Positions 6,327-11,664 of a DNA stretch of 11,664 nt are shown in pieces. The stretch's first letter is position 1. The number at the start of each line of letters is the position of its first letter. The position numbers and the translations under genes are program-made. The notes beneath the pieces are model-generated. The model had not been told where the DNA came from. It was given only the letters and a program-made list of their open reading frames with translations, and searched no databases. Source of the DNA: Parachlamydiaceae bacterium (GTDB lineage: Bacteria > Chlamydiota > Chlamydiia > Chlamydiales > Parachlamydiaceae); NCBI GenBank assembly GCA_013815395.1, contig JACDGH010000060.1:1-11664 (forward strand), written 5' to 3'.

Positions 6327-6554
6327 AGGCTGACAAGGAATAGCAGAACGAAGACAACTGCGTTTGGCGAAGCCCCTGGAGTGCGTCGGCTCTGCCGCGC
6401 CCTTCAATTCAGGAGGTTATTTTAAACGGAATACAATGATTTCGCAATAAAGTTTTTTCGCTTTTGCCTCTTATACCACATCACAGGGCGCTTCAACGAA
6501 TCTCCTGAATTAAAAGGCGCGGCAGAGCCGACGCACTCCAGGGGCTTTGCCAAA
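6327..6554. repeat. MITE-like inverted-repeat element, copy 2
   Basis: Terminal inverted repeats of 53 nt lie at 6363-6415 and 6502-6554 and match at 50 of 53 positions; both contain GCCCCTGGAGTGCGTCGGCT. The core is 192 bp. The left shoulder AGGCTGACA (6327-6335) and following GAATAGCAG are shared with copy 1; the right shoulder is not clearly preserved. The interior (6416-6501) resembles that of copy 1 (GGAATACAATGATTT, AATAAAG, GGGCGCTT). There is no transposase ORF and no clear target duplication. It lies between two divergently oriented genes, 45 nt before the ATG at 6599. Confidence 0.9.
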
Positions 6555-6598
6555 GACAATATAGTTCACTCATTTAAACTGTTAACTTGGAGACATCG

Positions 6599-6724
6599 AT
6601 GAATCACATTATTGCTGGCTTATTTATGGAAGCTGCCGTTGTAGGCATTGTATGTATTGTCTTTTTAATCCTGTTTATAGTGGCAGGCATTAAACAAATC
6701 CTTAATGATAACTCACCAGATTAA
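6599..6724 (+). CDS. Small single-pass membrane protein, 41 residues, unknown function
   Basis: ATG 6599 is preceded by GGAG at 6589-6592 with a 6-nt spacer, a good ribosome binding site. The product is a short N-terminus (MNHIIAGLFMEA), one hydrophobic helix at about residues 13-34 (VVGIVCIVFLILFIVAGI) and a short hydrophilic tail KQILNDNSPD with both charges. The layout suggests a membrane-embedded small protein with the tail likely on one side only; the family is unknown to me. It is followed 10 nt later by the start of another small ORF, so the two may be co-transcribed. The likely promoter is at 6216-6244, beyond repeat copy 2. It is too short for most automatic gene calls, but the start signal and composition argue that it is real. 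Confidence 0.6.
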   Translation: MNHIIAGLFMEAAVVGIVCIVFLILFIVAGIKQILNDNSPD

Positions 6725-6734
6725 GAAAAAAATT

Positions 6735-6908
6735 ATGAGCAGTCCTTTAGATGGTCTTGAAAATAAAACGAGTAATATCGTCGACAATATAAATCCAAAA
6801 AAAATTTCTCTTTTAACTGAAAACGCATCAGCCACTTATTTAGGAGGGCACATTACAACAACTCTACCAGAAGAAATTTCGTCTGCTAATGATGTTTTAC
6901 ACTTTTGA
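6735..6908 (+). CDS. Small hypothetical protein, probably the 5' part of a frameshifted gene
   Basis: From ATG 6735 this frame encodes 57 hydrophilic residues (MSSPLDGLENKTSNIVDN... to SSANDVLHF) and stops at TGA 6906-6908. An earlier in-frame ATG at 6705 overlaps the membrane-protein gene and has no ribosome binding site; 6735 has only a weak AAGA before it. I see no known domain, signal peptide or membrane segment. The stop lies in CACTTTTGATGA: removing one T of the TTTT run joins this frame to the next ORF and reads DVLHFDDYNHPLPEVFGIQ without a break, giving about 105 residues. I therefore think it is the first half of one protein that has suffered a frameshift, or a base-calling error, rather than a complete gene. 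Confidence 0.45.
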   Translation: MSSPLDGLENKTSNIVDNINPKKISLLTENASATYLGGHITTTLPEEISSANDVLHF

Positions 6909-7041
6909 TGATTACAATCATCCTCTACCAGAAGTTTTTGGTATTCAAAAATGTTATTTACCAAATAGAGATGTGTTATATATAAAACAAATGGATCCTA
7001 AATTTGCAGGAAGTGTGACTTTAGAGAGAAATGATCCTTAA
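6889..7041 (+). CDS. Small hypothetical protein, probably the 3' part of the frameshifted gene
   Basis: This frame runs from tandem ATGs at 6889 and 6892 to TAA 7039-7041 and encodes 50 residues, including PLPEVFGIQKCYLPNRDVLY and ending FAGSVTLERNDP. It overlaps the previous ORF by 20 nt in the +1 frame and lacks a ribosome binding site, so independent translation is doubtful. The composition looks like genuine folded protein (alternating hydrophobic and charged residues, Pro and Gly turns). Its stop overlaps the helicase stop tail-to-tail in the shared TTAA. Function is not recognised. Confidence 0.4.
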   Translation: MMFYTFDDYNHPLPEVFGIQKCYLPNRDVLYIKQMDPKFAGSVTLERNDP

Positions 7042-8156
7042 AATTTAGGAGGTTCTCCGATCCATATAGGTTTACGCTGAATAAGCTCTAATACACGCTT
7101 CAGGGAACGCAACTCACGATCAGTAACGAGAGTGATGACCATGCCTTCCCTGTCTTGACGTCCAGTACGGCCGGATCTGTGCACATAAGCTTCGGGATCA
7201 TCTGCCAAATGAAAAATAAATACATGCGTAACTCCGGAGAAATCGAGTCCACGTGCCGCTACGTCAGTGGCCACAAGAAAGCGAATACGTCCGGCTCTAA
7301 ATTTTCCTGTGATAATTGTGCGCACATCTTGACCTAAACCCGCATGCAGGAAATCGACATCATCAAATTTATTACGCAAACCGCGGCAAACTCTTTCGAC
7401 TTCATCGCGCGAGCGGCAAAATACTATGGCTTGCTTAGGTTCTAATTTCTCTATCACATGCACTAAAGCTGGCCCTTTATGTTCATTGCGACAGTAAAGA
7501 AAGCGATGTTCAATTGATTCTGGACTTGCCTGAGTTCGCGTCAAGACAACTTCGACAGGGTCTTTCATATGTTGCTTGGCAATTTTCCTTATGGCAGCAG
7601 GCATCGTTGCGGAAAACAACAAGGTCTGATGTGAATGGACTAGGCATTGGATGACAAATTCTAAATCGTCATAAAAACCCATGCTCAACATTTCATCCGC
7701 TTCATCTAAGATTAAAGTTTCGACATGCGAAAGATCTATAAGTCGGGAATAAATGAAATCAATTAAACGACCCGGTGTTGCCACTAGCACATGCACACCA
7801 TGCTTGAGCTTGGATTGCTGCATGGCTGCATCCTCCCCGCCAAAGACAGCGAAAGTCTTCACACCCTTATCTTTACCGATTTTTTGAACTTCCGTAGCAT
7901 ACTGTAATGCCAATTCACGCGTGGGCACAATAATTAATGCTTGAATATAGGAAACTTCGGTATTTATGCGATGACAGACAGGAATAGCGCAAGCTGCAGT
8001 TTTACCTGATCCTGTTTGGGCTAAAGCAATGAGATCTCGCCCTTGCATTATCAAGGGCATCGTCTGCGCTTGAATGGCAGAAGGCTCCTTATACTGCATA
8101 TGCTCTAAGGATTTTTGAATTAGGGGGTCAAGATTAAAATCAGCAAATGTAGACAT
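7038..8156 (-). CDS. DEAD-box ATP-dependent RNA helicase (minimal core)
   Basis: The product (372 residues from ATG 8156) unwinds RNA duplexes using ATP, typically in ribosome assembly or mRNA turnover. Every helicase motif is visible: Q-motif region F4 to Q29, motif I AQTGSGKT (46-53), Ia PTRELA (78-83), Ib TPGR (127-130), II DEAD (151-154), III SAT (182-184), IV AIVFCRSRDEV (243-253), V LVATDVAARGLD (294-305) and VI HRSGRTGR (326-333). The chain ends about 40 residues after motif VI, so it lacks the basic or RRM-like C-terminal extensions of DeaD, DbpA or CshA; RhlE-like or a minimal form is the closest description. An in-frame GTG at 8165 would add three residues; ATG 8156 is preferred, though neither has a ribosome binding site. 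A perfect 12-bp tandem repeat ends 13 nt upstream. Confidence 0.93.
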   Translation of the reverse strand: MSTFADFNLDPLIQKSLEHMQYKEPSAIQAQTMPLIMQGRDLIALAQTGSGKTAACAIPVCHRINTEVSYIQALIIVPTRELALQYATEVQKIGKDKGVKTFAVFGGEDAAMQQSKLKHGVHVLVATPGRLIDFIYSRLIDLSHVETLILDEADEMLSMGFYDDLEFVIQCLVHSHQTLLFSATMPAAIRKIAKQHMKDPVEVVLTRTQASPESIEHRFLYCRNEHKGPALVHVIEKLEPKQAIVFCRSRDEVERVCRGLRNKFDDVDFLHAGLGQDVRTIITGKFRAGRIRFLVATDVAARGLDFSGVTHVFIFHLADDPEAYVHRSGRTGRQDREGMVITLVTDRELRSLKRVLELIQRKPIWIGEPPKF

Positions 8157-8168
8157 AGGATACACACA

Positions 8169-8192
8169 TTAATATTTGGTTTAATATTTGGT
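8169..8192. repeat. Perfect 12-bp tandem repeat just upstream of the helicase gene
   Basis: TTAATATTTGGT occurs twice head-to-tail (ACCAAATATTAA on the gene's strand). It lies 13-36 nt before ATG 8156, in the leader or promoter region of the helicase, and could be a duplicated binding site or simple slippage. Confidence 0.7.
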
Positions 8193-8288
8193 TCAATAAC
8201 AGTATCCGCCTAAGCGTTTTTTTCAGCTAGACATTTCCGCTTATAGCCTCTTTTCTTGATGCAAATATTGGGTCAAATCAATTCAAAC

Positions 8289-8587
8289 CCTTATTTTTGA
8301 CTTATTTTTTTAACGCAAAGGTGCAATGGTGCAAAGGGCTCAGCCTTCCTATTGCACCTTACGGGCAAATACCTTGTGCTTTGGCGCGGTAACGATATAA
8401 CGATATAAACGATAAGAACGATTGGAACGATAAAAAAACTTAAGGATTACGACGTCTATCGTTTATAATTTTTATGTCGTTATTAACGTTATATCATTCA
8501 TATCGTATCGTTATATCGTTATATCGTTATTTCGTTCCAACGCTATTTCATGCACCTTTGCGTTAAAAACTGAGTCAAAAATTAAGG
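8289..8587. repeat. Second inverted-repeat element (about 300 bp), unrelated to the MITE copies
   Basis: The outer arms at 8289-8325 and 8551-8587 are inverted copies sharing CCTTA, TTTTTGACT and TAACGCAAAGGTGCA, with one-base gaps in the T-runs. Inside the left half, AAGGTGCAAT (8318-8327) also pairs with ATTGCACCTT (8351-8360), a 10-bp stem. The middle holds clusters of AACGAT and ATCGTT. There is no ORF of note. It fills most of the gap between the SDR and helicase genes; its role is unknown, with a mobile-element remnant the simplest view. Confidence 0.7.
8391..8536. repeat. Phased AACGAT / ATCGTT repeat clusters in inverted orientation
   Basis: AACGAT occurs at 8391, 8399, 8408, 8417 and 8426, spaced 8-9 nt. 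The inverse ATCGTT occurs at 8458, 8507, 8515 and 8523, with degenerate copies at 8476, 8502 and 8531; the 8507-8528 run has an exact 8-nt period. The two clusters can pair as a long AT-rich cruciform. The pattern resembles iterons or a minisatellite, but no replication gene is nearby. Confidence 0.7.
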
Positions 8588-8608
8588 TTAAGTTTGAGGC
8601 AAACTTAA
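8588..8608 (-). terminator. Hairpin overlapping the SDR stop codon
   Basis: TTAAGTTTG and CAAACTTAA form a perfect 9-bp stem around a 3-nt loop. The SDR TAA (8605-8607) lies in the stem. Downstream on the minus strand comes CCTTAATTTTTG, a T-rich tail, consistent with a weak intrinsic terminator of the pgpH-SDR unit. Confidence 0.55.
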
Positions 8609-9441
8609 GGATGGCTTGGAGGAAGGATGATTTTGCGTGGCGGATGACGCGATTCGACACTTTTTATTAGAATTCGAGCCTTGAATGATTTGGGCAAAAA
8701 ATAAGAAAAGAAAGTTGCTAAGCGTACTTTCCAATCAAAAATATGTATACATTTTCTTTTTTCAATCTGCCACCAAATTTCTTCAGCAGCAAAAGATGCG
8801 GTCATCACTCCTTTTTCATTAGGATTGAGTAGTTGGCCAGCTGCTCGTGAACTAAAGCCTGTCGCTACCATTCCTGGACAAGCTGCTAAAACTCTAATAC
8901 CATGCTTTTGCATTTCAAGATCTAAAGACTCTGTGATTTGATTTACGAAAGTTTTCGTGGCAGAATATACAGCTAAACAAGGGAATACTTGCTTGGCCGC
9001 CGCAGAAGATACATTTATAACTACCCCCTTTTGTTGCGCAGAAATCATCGCGCGCGCGCCTTCTAAAGTTAATTCGAGAACTGCTGTAGCATTTACCTGA
9101 ACGATTTCTAATTGAGCATTAGTTTCATAGGTCAAAGCTTCGCCGTAAAGACCAAATCCAGCATTGTTGATCACTAAATTAGGGTGATATTCATGCATAC
9201 ATTTAACAATTTTGCCCCGCCCTTCAGCGTCTGCTAGATCGGCGGCCAAGACGATCACATCGACGAATGGCAACAATTCTGCAGCCAGCGCATTCAAGCG
9301 CTCCACGTCGCGTCCAGTAATAATTAATGGGATTTGTTTAGCCGCCAATAAGTGACAAAGAGCCGTTCCTATACCTGAACTAGCGCCCGTCACCAAAGCT
9401 AGCGAAAAACGTTCTTCTGATTTTTTTTTGTGTGAAAACAT
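8605..9441 (-). CDS. Short-chain dehydrogenase/reductase (classical SDR)
   Basis: This 278-residue oxidoreductase has the Rossmann NAD(P) fold. The cofactor glycine motif TGASSGIG lies at 18-25, with Arg44 in ITGRD after the second strand favouring NADPH (inference). NNAG is at 92-95. The catalytic set is Asn117, Ser146, Tyr159 and Lys163 (YSATK at 159-163), and PGMVATGF follows the active site as usual. The C-terminal about 45 residues are basic and hydrophobic (FFSYFLPKSFKARILIKSV) and could touch the membrane, as in the DltE/YqjQ-like group of SDRs that act on lipids; the substrate is not determinable. ATG 9441 is 6 nt after the pgpH stop, so the two genes are probably one transcript; a weak AGGCA precedes it. 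A hairpin covers its stop codon. Confidence 0.88.
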   Translation of the reverse strand: MFSHKKKSEERFSLALVTGASSGIGTALCHLLAAKQIPLIITGRDVERLNALAAELLPFVDVIVLAADLADAEGRGKIVKCMHEYHPNLVINNAGFGLYGEALTYETNAQLEIVQVNATAVLELTLEGARAMISAQQKGVVINVSSAAAKQVFPCLAVYSATKTFVNQITESLDLEMQKHGIRVLAACPGMVATGFSSRAAGQLLNPNEKGVMTASFAAEEIWWQIEKRKCIHIFDWKVRLATFFSYFLPKSFKARILIKSVESRHPPRKIILPPSHP

Positions 9442-9447
9442 ATTTGC

Positions 9448-11622
9448 CTATGAATCGAGAATCGTAAGGGTATCCGGAGACACTTTAGCTTCCTGCATAG
9501 GATATTTAACGCGTGAGTGGCCATAGGCCACAAGAGTTTTTATTAAAGTCGATTTCACAATAGCCAGCTCTTCAAAAGTTAGAAGGCAATTGTCAAATTG
9601 TCCATCATCTGCCTTTTCTTTGATCAATCGAGAAGCTAGCTCCATCAAACTTTCTTCAGTAATTTTATCGAGCGAGCGTGAGGCCGCCTCTACTGTATCA
9701 GCAATCATTATGATGGCAGATTCCTTACTACGAGGTTTAGGTCCGGCATAACGAAATTCTTTTTCATCAACCAAGGATTTATCCCCTTTCATCTTTTCCA
9801 ATTGCTTTCTGTAAAAGTAATAAGTCAGAGTAGTTCCATGATGTTCTTTAATAATATCGATAAATTGTTCTGGAAGTCCAGCTTTGCGCGCCAGGGCCAC
9901 ACCCTCACTCACATGTGCAATAATAACTTGAGCTGATTCTTGAGGAGTTAAAAGTTGATGAATATTCATCCCCCCCTGTTGATTTTCAGTAAAATATTGG
10001 GGGGTGACCATCTTGCCAATATCGTGATACAAAGTTGACACTCGACAAAATAGTCCATTAGCTCCGATTGCCAAGGCGGCTACTTCAGCCAAATTACCGA
10101 CGACGACAGAATGTTGATAAGTTCCTGGAGCTTCAATAGTTAAGCGGCGCAACAAATCATTATTTGGATCCATGTATTCCATTAAAGTTACATCCGTCAT
10201 AATACGGAAGGCCGACTCAATTAAGGGCAGAATGCCTACCACTAAAATTGCCGTTAGCATCATAAATATAACGGCGCTAATAATATCGGAAAGAATAGTC
10301 ACATTCCAGAGTGTATTTTGATAAAAATGCAGGGAAAAAATGACAATAATACTACATAGCCAGGCTTTACCACAGGCCACAAATACCTCTTTTCGGCGAC
10401 GCAAATTACGGGTGCTTAAAATAGCCACAAGAGCAGCGGCTAAATTTATGATCATGAAACCTTGAGGTTCAAAAGCCAGGGTGAGCGTAAAAACTATGGT
10501 AAGAAAACCGCTGGCAAAAGTTGCTATATTAGAACTCATTGAACTACACAGCAATATCGCTGCAAAAGGCACCAATAAAGGATATCGCACGACTTCTATT
10601 AAATTGGATTTTGAAGTCAGCAAGAAAAATTCGATTGCTTTTGAAAGGAAAAATGTGAGGATAATGACGGTGACCAGTAAGAATAATTTGCGGTTTGAAA
10701 ATAAAATTTGGCGATGGTTAATGTGCAAATAAGCGATGCAAATTGCAGTTAATAAAAGTGTCATGCATAGGCTACCCAATAATGTTAAAGGATGCCACAA
10801 ATTGCGTTGATCACTGAGAGCTTTTTTCATTGCCTGCAACATAGCAATATGTCGGGCCGTCACTCGCTCACCTTGGTCGATGATGCGGCTGCCGGCATTA
10901 ACATGCGTGTACTTATCTTCAATTTTACTTTGAATTCTTCTTCGCAGCCCTCGCTCAGCATGTAAATCTTCTTCTATCGCCCATGTCTTGGTTTGAAAGT
11001 ATCCTATAAGAAAAGACGTCACGTTTGGGTGTTGAGTGTCGCTAGAAAATGCAAGAGTCCCAATAGCCTCCCAAACTTGAGTTGGGAAAGTCACTCCTTC
11101 GGGCGAATCAACTGGGGTATAGATCAGATAATGAGTGACCGGCAGGTGCAACTTATTCATGTTTTGCAATGTACGTGGATCCGTGAACCTGATTAGAAGC
11201 AGTCCTTTTTCCAAAACATCCATTCCGCGATAGATCTCTTCAAAAGAAGTGTTGATAGCACCTTTACGCCAATTTTGATTATAAATCAGAAAGTTTTCAA
11301 ACTCGATGCGACGCTGACGTATTTCTTTATGTGCAATTTGGTAGATTTTGCCAATATCACGTACAGCTTCTTGTCGAATAATGATCGTACTTTCTTCATC
11401 CAAAAAGTCAAAATCAACTTGAGCAACAACGTATCCGGGAGCGATGCTATTAAATTCCAGAACTTCCACATGAATTTCACGAAAATGCAAGACAAAAAAT
11501 AATGCCAAAATAAAAAGTACCCCAATAAGTACTCTTATTCCTCTACTTTTATCAAAAAACCCCTGCTCTCTTGAAAACTTTAACTCATTATAGTTTTCAA
11601 TTTCGCTCGAACTATCATTCAT
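9448..11622 (-). CDS. pgpH: Cyclic-di-AMP phosphodiesterase, PgpH/YqfF-like 7TM-HD membrane protein
   Basis: The 724-residue product has the architecture of PgpH. One N-terminal helix (about 30-46) is followed by an extracytoplasmic 7TMR-HDED domain (to about 270, ending in the typical AGSRIIDQGERVTARH), then seven helices (between about 278 and 467) and a cytoplasmic HD hydrolase domain. HD residues include His504 (TYQHS), His533-Asp534 (YHDIGK), His570 (IIAHV), His594-His595 (EHHGTT) and Asp642 (IADTVEAASRS), a complete di-iron metal set; EAPGTYQHSVVVGNLAE and PQYFTENQ are family signatures. In Firmicutes this family hydrolyses c-di-AMP to pApA. Chlamydiae are known to make c-di-AMP, so the same role is likely. 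ATG 11622 is preceded by AAGGA at 12 nt (11635-11639), rather far; the remaining bases to the window end show no gene. The SDR gene follows 6 nt later. Confidence 0.92.
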   Translation of the reverse strand: MNDSSSEIENYNELKFSREQGFFDKSRGIRVLIGVLFILALFFVLHFREIHVEVLEFNSIAPGYVVAQVDFDFLDEESTIIIRQEAVRDIGKIYQIAHKEIRQRRIEFENFLIYNQNWRKGAINTSFEEIYRGMDVLEKGLLLIRFTDPRTLQNMNKLHLPVTHYLIYTPVDSPEGVTFPTQVWEAIGTLAFSSDTQHPNVTSFLIGYFQTKTWAIEEDLHAERGLRRRIQSKIEDKYTHVNAGSRIIDQGERVTARHIAMLQAMKKALSDQRNLWHPLTLLGSLCMTLLLTAICIAYLHINHRQILFSNRKLFLLVTVIILTFFLSKAIEFFLLTSKSNLIEVVRYPLLVPFAAILLCSSMSSNIATFASGFLTIVFTLTLAFEPQGFMIINLAAALVAILSTRNLRRRKEVFVACGKAWLCSIIVIFSLHFYQNTLWNVTILSDIISAVIFMMLTAILVVGILPLIESAFRIMTDVTLMEYMDPNNDLLRRLTIEAPGTYQHSVVVGNLAEVAALAIGANGLFCRVSTLYHDIGKMVTPQYFTENQQGGMNIHQLLTPQESAQVIIAHVSEGVALARKAGLPEQFIDIIKEHHGTTLTYYFYRKQLEKMKGDKSLVDEKEFRYAGPKPRSKESAIIMIADTVEAASRSLDKITEESLMELASRLIKEKADDGQFDNCLLTFEELAIVKSTLIKTLVAYGHSRVKYPMQEAKVSPDTLTILDS

Positions 11623-11664
11623 TTTCTGTCTATTCCTTATAAATTGACAAAAGCGGCGCTAGAA

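Noticed and set aside
2932..6554. Composite transposon bounded by the two repeat copies
   Set aside because: The copies are direct, different in decay, carry no transposase, and the genes between them look like core genes.
8391..8536. CRISPR array, because of regularly spaced repeats
   Set aside because: Units are 6-8 nt with 2-3 nt between them and change orientation; there are no unique spacers and no cas genes.
11275..11525. Small open frames on both strands near the 5' end of pgpH
   Set aside because: Both lie within the conserved pgpH-like reading frame region and have no start signals or recognisable content.

Overview
The window carries a compact AT-leaning bacterial segment. The gene set (a divergent GroEL paralogue without a GGM tail, a chelated-metal ABC importer, an NSS amino-acid symporter, a DEAD-box helicase, and a PgpH-type c-di-AMP phosphodiesterase) and the protein flavour suggest an environmental, amoeba-associated member of the Chlamydiota (Parachlamydia-like). 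This assignment is inferred from recognition only; no marker gene proves it.

Layout. Plus strand, 1-2865: the 3' end of a groEL paralogue, then a substrate-binding protein (19-nt gap) and a FecCD-type permease (4-nt ATGA overlap), apparently one transcription unit. Positions 2866-3493 hold copy 1 of an inverted-repeat element and a possible broken ORF on the minus strand. The matching ATPase gene (3494-4222) follows with its own promoter and probably a leaderless mRNA. Positions 4223-4693 are a repeat-rich spacer ending in a clear hairpin terminator. Minus strand, 4694-6070: an NSS-family symporter. Positions 6071-6598 hold its leader, a sigma70-like promoter on the plus strand, and copy 2 of the element. 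Plus strand, 6599-7041: a 41-residue membrane protein and a pair of short ORFs that look like one frameshifted gene, converging on the helicase. Minus strand, 7038-8156: DEAD-box helicase. Positions 8157-8604 hold a 12-bp tandem repeat and a second, unrelated inverted-repeat region rich in AACGAT/ATCGTT units. Minus strand, 8605-11622: pgpH-like gene followed 6 nt later by a short-chain dehydrogenase gene, closed by a hairpin overlapping the SDR stop.

How the parts relate. The binding protein, permease and ATPase form one importer for a chelated metal, heme or corrinoid, linked to a chaperonin paralogue. The importer is split by the inverted-repeat element. The pgpH-like gene points to cyclic di-AMP turnover. 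The most noteworthy non-genic feature is the MITE-like element: two copies, each about 190-265 bp, with 53-nt terminal inverted repeats (50/53 matching in copy 2) and related interiors.
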